Source: Streptomyces parvulus (lineage in GTDB: Bacteria > Actinomycetota > Actinomycetes > Streptomycetales > Streptomycetaceae). From it: a DNA stretch of 64,000 nucleotides. Below are positions 19,448 through 28,285 of this stretch, piece by piece. Every line of letters begins with the position of its first letter. The stretch's first letter is position 1. The notes beneath the pieces are model-generated. The model worked only from the letters and a program-made list of their open reading frames with translations, searched no databases and was not told the DNA's origin. The translations under genes were made by a program, and so were the position numbers. Where the stretch lies: positions 1 to 64,000 of the forward strand of contig NZ_BMRX01000007.1 in assembly GCF_014648855.1 (NCBI RefSeq). Reading direction: 5' to 3'.

Positions 19448-20956
19448 TCAGCGCCGGGTGCCGGTGCCGACGAGGGTGCGCTCGTACGGGTCGAGGATCA
19501 CGCCCTGCACGGAGTCGGCGACGCCGGTGATGATGCGCTGGTGGACGAGCGGCAGGACGGCGTCGCTGCCGAGGATGCGTGCCTCGGCGGCCAGGGCGGC
19601 GTCCTGCCGCTTCGCGGTGTCGGCGGTCTTCTCGGCGTCGGCGACGGCGCGGTCGACGCCCTCGTCGCAGAGCTGGGCGATGTTGTAGCCGCCGTCGCAG
19701 GTGTAGTCGCTCGCCAGGACGGCGACGGGGTCGCCGGTGTCGAGCAGGGTGTTGCGGGCGAGCACGAAGGCGTCGAACTTCCCGTCGAGGGCGTCGCCTT
19801 CGAGCCGGGAGTACTCCCGCACGGTGAGCTTCACCTTGAACCCGGCCTTCTCCAGCTGCTGCTTGACGACCTGGGCGACCTCGGGCAGCTCGGGCCGGTT
19901 GTCGTAGGTGGCGAGGTGGACGGTCTCGCCGTCGGGCTTCCCGGCGTCGGCCCTGCCCACCGGCTTCGTCCGCTTGCCCTCGGCCCAGGTCACGGCGGGC
20001 CCGTAGACGCCGGCTCCGGGATCGCCGTACCCCTCGTAGACGTCCTTGGCGAACACGGAGGTGTCGAGGCCGGCCCTGGCGGCGGCCCGCAGGCCCGCGT
20101 CCTGGAACGTGCCGGACGAGGCGTTGAGCAGCAGGCTGGTGGTCCGGGTGGTGGCGGTGTCGCGCCGCGTCTCCTTGTCGAGGGAGGCGGCCTGCGCGAC
20201 CGGGACGGCCTCGGCGATGTCCAGCTCCCCCGTCCGCAGGGCGTTGGCGCGGGCGGTGCCGTCGGCGATGAAGCGGGCGTCGATGCCGGAGGCCTGGGCG
20301 CGTCCGCCCCAGTAGTCGTCGAACCGGTCGAGGGAGGCGGAGGTGGCGCCGTTGGCCTCGGTCAGCTCGAAGGGCCCGGTGGCGTGGCCGAGGGGGTCGA
20401 CGCGGCCGCCCTTCGCGTACGCGTCCTTGGACAGGACGGCGAGGCTGGGGCTGGAGAGCCGCAGCGGCAGTACGGGATCGGGCTCGTCGGTGGTGATGCG
20501 GACGACCCGGTCGCCGCTGCCCCGGGCGGTGAGGGTGACGCCCTCCAGGGCGGCGGGGGCGGGGTCGGCGCCGGTGGCCTTGCCGAGGGACGCGGCGACG
20601 GCGGCCGGGGTGACGGCGGTGCCGTCCTGGAAGACGGCGTCCCTCAGCGTGAACTCCCACGCCTTGTCCCCGTCCCGGCGCCAGGACTCGGCGAGCGCGG
20701 GGGCGGCGGAGCCGTTGGCGTCGAGGGAGGTGAGCCCCTCGGTCACCCCGAGCCGGCTGAGGAGGGTGGCGTCGGCGCCGTAGGGCGAGAGGTTCTCGGC
20801 GGGCGGGAAGGCGAGCGCGACGCGCAGCCGGGACCCGTCGCCGCCCTTGCCGCCATCGTCCCCGGAGTCGCCGCCGCCTCCGGAGGCGAAGCAGCTCGAC
20901 AGGAGCGGTATGAGCAGGAGCGGGGCGAGCAGCCGGGGGCGGCGGTGGGAGGGCAT
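19448..20956 (-). CDS. Family-5 solute-binding lipoprotein of a peptide/metallophore ABC importer
   Basis: A 502-aa extracellular receptor. The signal peptide ends in the lipobox LLSSC with Cys22, followed by a Gly/Asp-rich linker. The SBP_bac_5 hallmarks follow: NLSPYGAD, GLTSLDANGSAAPALAESW, KAWEFTLRDAVFQDGTAVTPAAVAASL, then the LLLNASSGTFQD region. The start at 20956 is preferred because GAGGA precedes it and the signal peptide then begins correctly; the frame extends 13 codons further. A Zur-like box 57 bp upstream suggests zinc-dependent expression, so the ligand may be a zincophore or a zinc-peptide complex. Confidence 0.88.
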   Translation of the reverse strand: MPSHRRPRLLAPLLLIPLLSSCFASGGGGDSGDDGGKGGDGSRLRVALAFPPAENLSPYGADATLLSRLGVTEGLTSLDANGSAAPALAESWRRDGDKAWEFTLRDAVFQDGTAVTPAAVAASLGKATGADPAPAALEGVTLTARGSGDRVVRITTDEPDPVLPLRLSSPSLAVLSKDAYAKGGRVDPLGHATGPFELTEANGATSASLDRFDDYWGGRAQASGIDARFIADGTARANALRTGELDIAEAVPVAQAASLDKETRRDTATTRTTSLLLNASSGTFQDAGLRAAARAGLDTSVFAKDVYEGYGDPGAGVYGPAVTWAEGKRTKPVGRADAGKPDGETVHLATYDNRPELPEVAQVVKQQLEKAGFKVKLTVREYSRLEGDALDGKFDAFVLARNTLLDTGDPVAVLASDYTCDGGYNIAQLCDEGVDRAVADAEKTADTAKRQDAALAAEARILGSDAVLPLVHQRIITGVADSVQGVILDPYERTLVGTGTRR

Positions 20957-21012
20957 GGTCCTCGGATCGATCTGGGAGAAAAGGGGGAACGGCACGCGAA
21001 GGGGAGCCTACA

Positions 21013-21027
21013 TGGAAACGATTTTCA
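21013..21027. promoter_or_regulatory. Zur-like box upstream of the uptake operon
   Basis: The 15 bases TGGAAACGATTTTCA match the Streptomyces Zur consensus as I recall it, TGAAAATGATTTTCA, at 13 positions. The element is an AT-rich island 57 bp upstream of the lipoprotein start, downstream of the acetyltransferase stop region. Regulation by Zur is inferred. Confidence 0.55.
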
Positions 21028-21035
21028 CGCGTGGC

Positions 21036-21578
21036 TCACCCCAGGGGAACGTCGAAGTGCACGATCCCCTGCCCGCCGCCCACGTCCTCCCGCTCGTCGT
21101 GCACGACCTTGGCGAGCGACCGCCAGAAGGGCTCGGCACCGGTGACGGCGGGGTCGGTGTGCAGGTAGACGGCCCGGTATCCCCCGTCGGCGACCGCGAA
21201 CGCCATCAACTCGTCGACAAGTCGACGCGCGAGCCCACGCCGCCGATGCTCGGGCCGCACATACACGCGCCGCAGCTGCGCGGTCACCCCGGAGGGGTAG
21301 CGCTCGGCGACGCGCACGGGGTTCGGGGGGTGCGCGGGCCCCCGCGAGTCGAGCGCCCCGGTACCGACGACCCCACCCTCCCCGTCCACCGCGACCAGCA
21401 GGGTGTGCCGGGCGGGCTCCACGTAGGCCCCGACGAGATCGATGATGTCACCGTGCCAGCGGGGGACGTACCCCGTGCCGAAGTCCCGGTAGACGGTGTC
21501 GAGCATGACGGCTCGGGCGTGGGGGAGATCGGCGGGGGTGGCGGTCCTGATGGTGTAGTCGGTGGTGCGCACTTGCAC
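21036..21578 (-). CDS. GNAT-family N-acetyltransferase
   Basis: A 180-aa acetyl-CoA-dependent acyltransferase. Motif A is clear: QLRRVYVRPEHRRRGLARRLVDEL, the acetyl-CoA pyrophosphate loop. The N-terminal YTIRTATPADLPHARAVM strand-helix and C-terminal AVYLHTDPAVTGAEPFWRSL complete the fold. The GTG at 21578 is used; another GTG two codons downstream is equally possible. The substrate is unknown. It is upstream of, and on the same strand as, the uptake operon but separated from it by the Zur-like element. Confidence 0.82.
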   Translation of the reverse strand: MQVRTTDYTIRTATPADLPHARAVMLDTVYRDFGTGYVPRWHGDIIDLVGAYVEPARHTLLVAVDGEGGVVGTGALDSRGPAHPPNPVRVAERYPSGVTAQLRRVYVRPEHRRRGLARRLVDELMAFAVADGGYRAVYLHTDPAVTGAEPFWRSLAKVVHDEREDVGGGQGIVHFDVPLG

Positions 21579-21721
21579 ATCGTACGCATTAGTGGAAACC
21601 CGCTGAGGGAGACCCCTGGCGGCCCTCGCGGCAGCGGTGACTCTCTGCGCACGATTCAGCGGAACGTCGTAAAGATCGGGGATCAGCGACGACGAGTCGA
21701 TTCTGATGCGTCACTTGGTGA

Positions 21722-21892
21722 GTCGTCGACATCGACCCCGTCGAGGTGTGGCGGCGCGTGCAGGCCGCATCGGGGGATCTGAGTGACATCCTCGACGCGG
21801 CCGACCGAGTGGCCGAGGTGGACGGCGACGTCAGCCCACGCGAGAAAGCTGTCATAGCCGAGCTTCGGGACCGGTGCCGCCACCGAGTCTGA
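21722..21892 (+). pseudogene. TerB-like fragment without a proper start
   Basis: A frame with good Streptomyces codon use encodes IDPVEVWRRVQAASGDLSDI, continuing through VAEVDGDVSPREKAVIAELRDRC to a TGA at 21890. The DGxVSxxEKAVxxEL pattern is like the second half of TerB-type domains. An in-frame stop at 21719 precedes it, and the first start-like codon is GTG 21746 (48 aa). It is too short for a full domain, so it looks like a 5'-truncated remnant; a frameshift near 21720 would join it to an upstream ATG at 21706. Alternatively it is a small GTG-start gene. This is the only content I see between 21579 and 21922. Confidence 0.4.
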
Positions 21893-21922
21893 CGCCGCGC
21901 ACCGGCGGTGAGCCGCCGCGAC

Positions 21923-23257
21923 TCACCCCTTGACCGTCCACGTAACCGAGTTCGACGCAATCCCCCGCACCTCCGCGCTCCGCACCGCCACCGTCATGTC
22001 CACCACCTTTGCCGTCACCGTGTGGGCGCGGCGGCCCGACGGGACTCCGAGGGCCGCCGGGACGATCGACGTCCTGCCGCGGGCCTGCCTCGCCTCGCGG
22101 CCGTCGACGTACCAGCGGAGCTGGGGGCGGGCGAGGGTGCCGGTGGGCAGGGTGGCGAGGGAGACGGAGAGGCGGGCGAAGCGGGAGGTGCGGGTGGCGG
22201 GGTCGGCCAGCGGGGTGAGGGCGTTCGCCGAGCGGTAGAAGCCGGCGATCATCGCCTCGCGGCCGGGGAGGTTGAACTGGTCGGTGTTCAGGGAGCGCAT
22301 GATGGAGTTGGCGGTGGGGCGGTAGATGCCGTACTCGTAGTAGTCGCCGCCCTCGAAGGTGTCGACCACGCCGCCGCTCGGGTCGGTTTCTCCCAGCCAG
22401 TCGGCCCACTTGGTGCTCTGCGCGGCCATCCGGTCGGCGGTGAGCTTCGAGACGTTGGCCGCCGCCGGTTCGTCGCCCGGGTGGGCGCCGTAGCCGTCGT
22501 ACTGGTACTCGTCGGCGAGGAGGCCTATGGAGTGGGCCATCTCGTGGGCCGCTATCAGGGTCGACTGCGCGTTGTCGGACGAGAGGGTCGAGACGCCGTC
22601 GTAGCCGTAGTCGCCCGCGAGTCCGGAGTAGCCGGCGCCGCCGTACTTGGTGGAGTTGGAGACCACGATCACCAGGTCGGTCGCCGGGGCCCGGTCGGCG
22701 TACGACTTGGTCTTGTCGAGGTCCACGCAGATCAGGCGTTCGATCTCGTCGCAGAAGAAGTACGAGCCGAGTGCGGTGTTCCGCGTGACGTCCTGTGTCG
22801 GGTCGCCCGTGACGCCGGAGTCCTGGGACACGGCTTGCACGGCCCAGACGTTGAAGAGGCCCTCGTAGCTCTTGTACGGCTCGATGTCCGTCACCGCGTT
22901 CCACTTCGCGCGGGCGTCCGCGAGGAAGTCCTCCTGCTGTGCGGCGGTGTAGCCGTCGCCGATGATCGTCACGTCCAGGCGGTCGGCGGTCGGACCCGTC
23001 TCGGCGATCGGGACCACCTCGCCGTCCCCCGCCCCCGTCCGCTGCCGGGAGGCCGGGGCCGACTGGGCGTGCGGGCTCGTCGCCGGGACGTCCGTGCGGG
23101 CTCCCTCGCCCCCGGGGTCGGGGAAGTACTCGACGCCGACCCGGCCGCCCTCCTGCCCTGCCGTCGGGGCATCGGCCGCGACCGCGCCGGTGGTGGGCAG
23201 GAGGGCGGCCAGGGCGAGGACGGTCGCCGCCGCGGTTCCACGAGCGCGTATGTGCAC
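21923..23257 (-). CDS. Secreted M64-family zinc metallopeptidase
   Basis: A 444-aa extracellular peptidase. A Sec signal peptide occupies residues 1-28 (ends GAVAADA). The zinc-binding motif is H238-E-M-A-H242-SIGLLADEY, the extended HExxHxxGxxxxE form of IgA-peptidase M64. The NVWAVQAVSQDSGV and ALGSYFFCDEIERLICVD segments are also family-typical. The C-terminal ~100 residues form an Ig-like beta domain. Translation begins at a GTG with a weak GGGGACC ribosome site. An operator-like set of CGTAAGC repeats lies just upstream. Confidence 0.9.
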   Translation of the reverse strand: MHIRARGTAAATVLALAALLPTTGAVAADAPTAGQEGGRVGVEYFPDPGGEGARTDVPATSPHAQSAPASRQRTGAGDGEVVPIAETGPTADRLDVTIIGDGYTAAQQEDFLADARAKWNAVTDIEPYKSYEGLFNVWAVQAVSQDSGVTGDPTQDVTRNTALGSYFFCDEIERLICVDLDKTKSYADRAPATDLVIVVSNSTKYGGAGYSGLAGDYGYDGVSTLSSDNAQSTLIAAHEMAHSIGLLADEYQYDGYGAHPGDEPAAANVSKLTADRMAAQSTKWADWLGETDPSGGVVDTFEGGDYYEYGIYRPTANSIMRSLNTDQFNLPGREAMIAGFYRSANALTPLADPATRTSRFARLSVSLATLPTGTLARPQLRWYVDGREARQARGRTSIVPAALGVPSGRRAHTVTAKVVDMTVAVRSAEVRGIASNSVTWTVKG

Positions 23258-23287
23258 GGTGACAGGTCCCCACGACGACGACGGTGA

Positions 23288-23328
23288 CGTAAGCGGTTGA
23301 CGTAAGCAGAAATGTAAATGTGCTTACG
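23288..23328. promoter_or_regulatory. Inverted and direct CGTAAGC repeats upstream of the metallopeptidase
   Basis: CGTAAGC occurs at 23288-23294 and, as CGTAAGCA, at 23301-23308; its reverse complement TGCTTACG is at 23321-23328. The first pair is spaced 13 bp and the inverted pair has a 12-nt AT-rich spacer. It is ~30-70 bp upstream of the metallopeptidase GTG, a good position for an operator. Confidence 0.5.
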
Positions 23329-23392
23329 CGTTGGAGTTAAGTTAGAGGGCTGTTCCCTTTGCCGCAAGGGGTGTTGGGGATGCCGCGAGGTG

Positions 23393-24424
23393 TCAGCCGG
23401 ATACCCGCAGTGCCTTCAGCAGCATCGGCAGCGACGCGTGCAACTCCCTCTCCCAGTAGGCCCATCCGTGCGTCCCCGGGCCGTAGAAGTTCGTCGTCAC
23501 GTGCCTCGCGCCCACCCGCTTCAGCTCCGCCGCCAGCGCCTGGTTCTGGCGGTTGAAGTCGGCCTCCAGGGCGCTGGTGCTGCCGGGCGCGTCGAGGGGG
23601 CCCGTGGTGCCGTCGCCGCAGGACAGGTAGACCGGGATCGACTTGAGGCGGCGGGCCAAGTGGAAGGGGTCGTGCGACTGCCAGATGCGGCGTTGTGCCA
23701 CGGGGTCGCCCCAGACGCGGAGTGGATCGTCGCCCTGGCCCGCGAAGAAGCCCAGGATGCGGTTGGTCGACTCGTCGTTCAGGAGCGGGTGTGCCGAGCC
23801 CGAGTAGGCCGCCGCCGCCCGGAACATGCCGGGGTGCCGGGCCGCGTACGACAGGGCTCCCTGGCCGCCCATCGACAGGCCCGCCACCACGCGGTTGTCG
23901 CCGGCGCCCCAGTCGCGTTCCAGGAGGCGGCGGAGTTCCACCGTGTGGAAGGTCTCCCACGCCGGGTCGCCGCCCTCGCCGTGGTTCCACCAGTCGCTGT
24001 ACCAGCCGTTCCAGCCCGCCTCGGGCATGACGACCAGCACGTCGCGCAGGCTGTCGGTGCGCGCCACGTCGGTCATCGCGGTCCACGACGTGTAGTCGCC
24101 GCAGCAGCCGTGCAGGAGCCAGAGGGTGGGCCAGTGGCGGCGGTGGTGCCGGTCGGAGGGGTCCCAGCCGTCGGGGGTGAGGAGGCGGACCTTGACGGTG
24201 CGGCCGCCCAGGGCCGTGGAGCGGACGGACAGGTCGACCTGCCGGTCCGCGACCCGGGTGACGGCCACCACCTCCGCGCCGGAGGGGAAAGGAGCCGGGC
24301 TTCCCGAGGCCCGCGCGGGGGCCGTCGGGGCCAGTGTCGCGAGCAGCACGATCAGAAGCAGTGCCGGGGCGAGGAACGCCCTGGTGCGCGGGTGGGTCGG
24401 GGCAGTGGACACGTTGGCGAACAC
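23393..24424 (-). CDS. Secreted alpha/beta-hydrolase esterase (esterase D / antigen 85-like)
   Basis: A 343-aa exported hydrolase. The signal peptide covers TRAFLAPALLLIVLLATLAP and ends near ARA. The oxyanion segment is TLWLLHGCCGDYTSWT, the nucleophile elbow is AGLSMGGQGAL, and the catalytic His is probably in GPGTHGWAYWERELH. The fold is that of the putative esterase family containing mycolyltransferases and feruloyl esterases. The GTG at 24424 follows AGGGAG at good spacing; the frame runs 20 codons further upstream. It is on the same strand as the glycosidase upstream and the metallopeptidase downstream. Confidence 0.85.
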   Translation of the reverse strand: MFANVSTAPTHPRTRAFLAPALLLIVLLATLAPTAPARASGSPAPFPSGAEVVAVTRVADRQVDLSVRSTALGGRTVKVRLLTPDGWDPSDRHHRRHWPTLWLLHGCCGDYTSWTAMTDVARTDSLRDVLVVMPEAGWNGWYSDWWNHGEGGDPAWETFHTVELRRLLERDWGAGDNRVVAGLSMGGQGALSYAARHPGMFRAAAAYSGSAHPLLNDESTNRILGFFAGQGDDPLRVWGDPVAQRRIWQSHDPFHLARRLKSIPVYLSCGDGTTGPLDAPGSTSALEADFNRQNQALAAELKRVGARHVTTNFYGPGTHGWAYWERELHASLPMLLKALRVSG

Positions 24425-24491
24425 GGCGGCTCCCTGGGGTGGGTGGCTCTTCGTCGCGCTGTGGTGCGGGTCCTCGGATGTCACACGTACG

Positions 24492-26138
24492 TCAGCCGCC
24501 CTGCGGGCGGGGCTGGATCAACAAGGCTTCACCGACCGGGCGTTCGCCGGTCGCGTCCGACGGGATGTTGATGACGGCGTCGTCCGTCACCATCGTCGTC
24601 GAGCCGCCACCGTCCAGGTTCACCGCGTCGCGCAGTCCGAGTGACCTGGCGACCGCCGCGCTCTCGGTGACGCCGAGTCCGAGGGATCGCGTGCCGCGTC
24701 CGTCGGCGGTGACGAGTACGGTGCGGCCCGCGGCGTCCACACCGGCCAGGGTGCGCGGATTGCGCTTGTGGACCCAGCCGTAGTACCAGCTCGGATCGCC
24801 GGGGTGCACCATGCCGTCGGCGGCGGGTGTGACGTGGACGCGGCCGTCGCGGACCAGCTCGGGGCCGGCGTTCACGATGTCGGTGCGGGGCGAGGGCCGG
24901 TAGGGGCGGCCCCGGGCGTCCAGCAGGGTCGTGTGCACGCGCAGCGTTTCGCCCACCCGGGCCAGCGCGATCAGGTCCGCCGTGCGCCGTCCCGTCGCCT
25001 GGACCGAGCTGCCGCCCGGCGGAAGGGCTCCGCCCCGGGGCGAGCGGACCTCCACCACCCGGTCGTGCGCGTCCAGCACGGCCTCCGCTCCCTCGCCGCC
25101 GGGTGTCCGGCCGCCCGCGAACTCGGGTGTGAAGGCGACCAGGTCGTCCGGGTTGGTGCAGGTGACGTCGTGCAGCGGAAGGGAGGTGGGGGTGTCTCCC
25201 GTAGCGCCGCCGCAGTTCCTGATCAGGCCGGGTACGCGGTTCACGCCGCCCAGCCGCAGGGACGCACCGCGGCCGGTGACCAGGCCCCGCCAGGTGAAGC
25301 GGGTGACCCGCGTGGCGCGGGCGTCGTCGTCGAGGACCAGGGCGGGGCGTCCGGCCACCGGTTCGGACAGCAGGCGTCCGTCGTACACGCCGACGCCGGC
25401 CGGGTCGCCCGGTGCGCCCGCCTTGGGGTCGAGGACGAAGAAGCCCGCGTTGACCGCCGCGGTCGCGCCGGCCGAGGCGGAAAGGCGGCTGGTCGTCTCG
25501 CGGGCCTCCAGGTCGGGGCCGTACGACGCGCCGAGGCTGCCGCGGAATCCGCGCGGGTCGACGGTGAGCACGTCCACGCGCCACGGGCCCCGGTCGGTGG
25601 CCTCGCCGTCCCAGCCCGTGTACACGGCGGAGCCGGTGTGGCCCGCCGCCGTCAGCCGGGCGCGCTCCGCGAGTGCTTCGGACTGCTCGTCGTACGCGCC
25701 GACCCGTACCCGCCAGCCCAGGGTGCCGCCGGCGTAGTCGGCCGTGCGCGGTGTCCGCACCTGCTCGACGCGGACCTCGAAGCCCTTCTGCCGCAGATCG
25801 GCGGCGAGTTCGTCCGCGCTCGCCCGGTCCCTCAGCGCCGTCGGCGGTGCGTCCGGGTCGGGTGAGGTGTCGCCGCCGGGGATGGAGACCTCCACCGTCC
25901 AGTGGAGGGCGGGGTCCTCGGCGTCGCCGCGCACGATACGGGTGAGGGTGACGCCGGGCTGGAGGGTCGTCGTGGTGCGGGTCTCGGGGAGGTCGCGGGG
26001 GCCGAGGGGCAGGGTGGGGCCGCTCGGTGGCCGGGGCGGCGGGGAGGCGGAGGCGTGCGCGGGGAGTGCGCCCGGTGTGGCGGCGATGCCGAGCGCGGCG
26101 ACCGCGGCGCACAGCCTCTTGCTCGTCCGGCTCTTCAT
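24492..26138 (-). CDS. Secreted phosphodiester glycosidase-family protein with SPOR-like segment
   Basis: A 548-aa exported protein. A signal peptide is at residues 1-~29 (ALGIAATPGALPAHA). Residues ~85-190 have an SPOR-like region (LAADLRQKGFEVRVEQV, WRVRVGAYDEQSEALAERARL). The remainder is the NAGPA-type phosphodiester glycosidase domain: AAVNAGFFVLD, NAGPELVRDGRV, and the strongly conserved VNLDGGGSTTMV near the C-terminus. The substrate could be a GlcNAc-1-phosphodiester such as a teichoic acid linkage. AAGGGG precedes the ATG. Confidence 0.85.
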   Translation of the reverse strand: MKSRTSKRLCAAVAALGIAATPGALPAHASASPPPRPPSGPTLPLGPRDLPETRTTTTLQPGVTLTRIVRGDAEDPALHWTVEVSIPGGDTSPDPDAPPTALRDRASADELAADLRQKGFEVRVEQVRTPRTADYAGGTLGWRVRVGAYDEQSEALAERARLTAAGHTGSAVYTGWDGEATDRGPWRVDVLTVDPRGFRGSLGASYGPDLEARETTSRLSASAGATAAVNAGFFVLDPKAGAPGDPAGVGVYDGRLLSEPVAGRPALVLDDDARATRVTRFTWRGLVTGRGASLRLGGVNRVPGLIRNCGGATGDTPTSLPLHDVTCTNPDDLVAFTPEFAGGRTPGGEGAEAVLDAHDRVVEVRSPRGGALPPGGSSVQATGRRTADLIALARVGETLRVHTTLLDARGRPYRPSPRTDIVNAGPELVRDGRVHVTPAADGMVHPGDPSWYYGWVHKRNPRTLAGVDAAGRTVLVTADGRGTRSLGLGVTESAAVARSLGLRDAVNLDGGGSTTMVTDDAVINIPSDATGERPVGEALLIQPRPQGG

Positions 26139-26339
26139 CCGATCCGCCCCTTGCCGACCACGGACACCAACCGACCCATGCTGCGCACAAGTATCGACCC
26201 CTGACGGCACGCGTCAAGAAGCGGCGGCCGCCCGGCGGTCCGGGAGCGGTGGTCGTTCCGGGGGCGTTGTCAGTGGTCGGGGATAGGTTCGTTCTTGTTC
26301 CGCCGACGTGGCGCGAACACCCCCCTTTCTTTCGCGTGC

Positions 26340-26858
26340 ATGGGAGATGGTGCGTTGTCCGTCTGGGAGAAGTCGAGCACGGTGCGTGTGGTGCCGCCCG
26401 CGCGGCCCCGCAAGCTCGCCAAGGTGCCGTTCGTCGAACTGGCCGACGGACGCTTGCAGGGCGTGGTGTCCAGCGGGTCGGACGCGGGGCGGGTGTACGT
26501 GTCGTCGGTCGCGGCGGCGACCTACGCGTTCTCGTGCAGCACCAACAACAACCGCCCCTGCGGCGGGGCTCGCGGTTCGTTCTGCAACCACATACGCCCA
26601 CTCGTCACCGAGGCCGTGCTCCAGTACGGCGCCGAGCGCGTCGCCCGCTATCTGAAGGCCGAGGCCGAGAGCGGCGCCGACGCGGCCGCGCTGCTCTCCG
26701 CGATGACGGTCACGCGGCCCGGGGCGGGCGACGGCGGAGCGGCGGCCCAGGTGTTCAGCCGCTTCCTGCGCCACCTCGGTTACCTCGAACTCGTCGCGAC
26801 CACGGCCCCGTTGCCGGAGATGCACTGGTTCCCGGCCGGCGGGGCGGTGGCGGCCTGA
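26340..26858 (+). CDS. SWIM-type zinc-finger protein of the MoxR/vWA operon
   Basis: A ~172-aa protein whose centre has a CxC-like/CxH arrangement: FSCSTNNNRPCGG, then FCNHIRPLV, as in SWIM fingers. It opens the five-gene cluster SWIM / unknown / vWA / MoxR / DUF5682-like; its TGA overlaps the next ATG by one base. The ATG at 26340 is used, but a TTG at 26355, preceded by GGGAGA, is also credible. SWIM proteins in this context may bind nucleic acid or protein. The 201 bp upstream contain no gene; they should carry the promoter, but I see no clear -35/-10 pair. Confidence 0.75.
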   Translation: MGDGALSVWEKSSTVRVVPPARPRKLAKVPFVELADGRLQGVVSSGSDAGRVYVSSVAAATYAFSCSTNNNRPCGGARGSFCNHIRPLVTEAVLQYGAERVARYLKAEAESGADAAALLSAMTVTRPGAGDGGAAAQVFSRFLRHLGYLELVATTAPLPEMHWFPAGGAVAA

Positions 26859-28285
26859 TGCGCGCCGACCTGCTTCTGGACGACATCGACGGCCTCGACG
26901 AGGCGCTCGCGGCCGTGGACGGGTTCGACGCCTCGCTCGTCGGCGGTCTGCTCCGCCCGCAGCCGGGGCAGGCCGACGGGCCCGCCGGACTCGCCGCGGC
27001 AGTGGCGGGGACGCCGCTGGCCGCGCGGGTGGCCGAGGCCGCGGAGAAGACGGTCGCCGGCGCGGGCGACGAGGAGCACTTCGTCGCGCTCGCCGCCGCC
27101 CGCACCGCGCTGCTCGGAGCCGTGCACGACGCGCTCGTCCTGCGCGTGGACGAGGCCGTGGGGCGCCCCGCGGCCGACGGGACGGCCGACCCTTCGGCGG
27201 AGGCCGGAGCGGCCGACGCATCGGCGCCTGCTCCGAACCTCATGGCCGCGGCGCGCAGTTGGTTGTGCGACCTGGCGCGGGCCGGCTGGCGGGGCGTCGA
27301 CCACGACCTCGTGGGCGGGGCGGCGCCCGTGGTCTCCGCGATGCTGGCCGACCCGGCCCTGCGCCGCGTGGCCACGCTGCTCGACGGTTTCGCCGCCGAG
27401 CTGGCCGCCTGCTGTCCCGGCGCCGCCCTGGAGCGGGTGCCGGTGCGCCGCTGGGCCGACCTCTGGTCGCGGGCCCTGCTGCTGACGCTGCCGGGGGCCG
27501 CGGCCGCGCCCGCCACGGGGTCGGCCACGGGACGTCTGCTGCCGCTCGGCGTCGACGTCCACGAGCACGCCACCGCCGTACAGGCCCAGGTGCACGCGGT
27601 GTTCGAGCCGGCCGGCGGCGGTGCGCCCCGGCTGGTGCGGGCCTCGGTGTCCGCCCCGAAGCCGGACACGGTGGTCGGTGCCGGGCTGTGGCAGCTGCTG
27701 CGGCCGCACATGTCGCTGCTGGCGGCGGTGGGCGAGGGCCGTGCCGTGGAGCTGGAGGGGATGCCGGTGACGGCCGAGGGCGATCTGCTGTGGGACGACG
27801 CGTGTGCGCGCACCGGCGCGGAGGCCGACGTGTTCGCCACGGCCCGGGTGGCGCTGCCCGCGGCGGCCGCGTACGCCGTGGCTCCGCTGGACCGGCACCC
27901 CGCCCGGATCGCGGTGCCCGTCCTGGTCGAGGGGTATCGCGTGCGGGAGGAGGCCGGCGGGCCGGAGGAGGACGGCGGCGTCGTCCTCGACCTCGCCGGG
28001 TGCCGTCTGCGGGTCGACGCGGACCGCGTGCCGGCCGCCGGACCGCTCACCCCGAAGGCGGTCACCGCCTCGGGTGCCTGTCTGGGGCTGCTGCGTTGGG
28101 ACGCTGGGGAGTTCCTGCTCCAGCCGCTCGCCGTCGAGCGGACGGCGCGCGGGAAGTCCGTGGCCGTGCACGCCGGCGCCTGGGCCGGGGGGACCACCGA
28201 CAAGGCGGGGGTGCGGGCCGAGAAGGCCGCCACCGACGCCGTGACGGTGCTGCGCGAGCGCGCCGGAAAGCTGCTGCGGAAATGA
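26858..28285 (+). CDS. Conserved protein of unknown function in the SWIM-MoxR-vWA operon
   Basis: A 475-aa cytoplasmic protein with no domain I recognise. It begins LLLDDIDGLDEALAAVDGFDASLVGG and is rich in Ala, with alternating helical and beta segments. A C-terminal portion reads LLRWDAGEFLLQPLAVER. There are no membrane segments and no nucleotide motif. The ATG overlaps the SWIM stop, and its own TGA overlaps the vWA ATG, so translation is tightly coupled and it is probably a dedicated subunit of the complex. Confidence 0.8.
   Translation: MRADLLLDDIDGLDEALAAVDGFDASLVGGLLRPQPGQADGPAGLAAAVAGTPLAARVAEAAEKTVAGAGDEEHFVALAAARTALLGAVHDALVLRVDEAVGRPAADGTADPSAEAGAADASAPAPNLMAAARSWLCDLARAGWRGVDHDLVGGAAPVVSAMLADPALRRVATLLDGFAAELAACCPGAALERVPVRRWADLWSRALLLTLPGAAAAPATGSATGRLLPLGVDVHEHATAVQAQVHAVFEPAGGGAPRLVRASVSAPKPDTVVGAGLWQLLRPHMSLLAAVGEGRAVELEGMPVTAEGDLLWDDACARTGAEADVFATARVALPAAAAYAVAPLDRHPARIAVPVLVEGYRVREEAGGPEEDGGVVLDLAGCRLRVDADRVPAAGPLTPKAVTASGACLGLLRWDAGEFLLQPLAVERTARGKSVAVHAGAWAGGTTDKAGVRAEKAATDAVTVLRERAGKLLRK

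Noticed and set aside
17663-21145. 1160-aa plus-strand frame opposite the uptake operon
   Set aside because: Gly/Glu/Arg-rich antisense shadow typical of high-GC DNA; the minus strand carries clear permease and lipoprotein domains.
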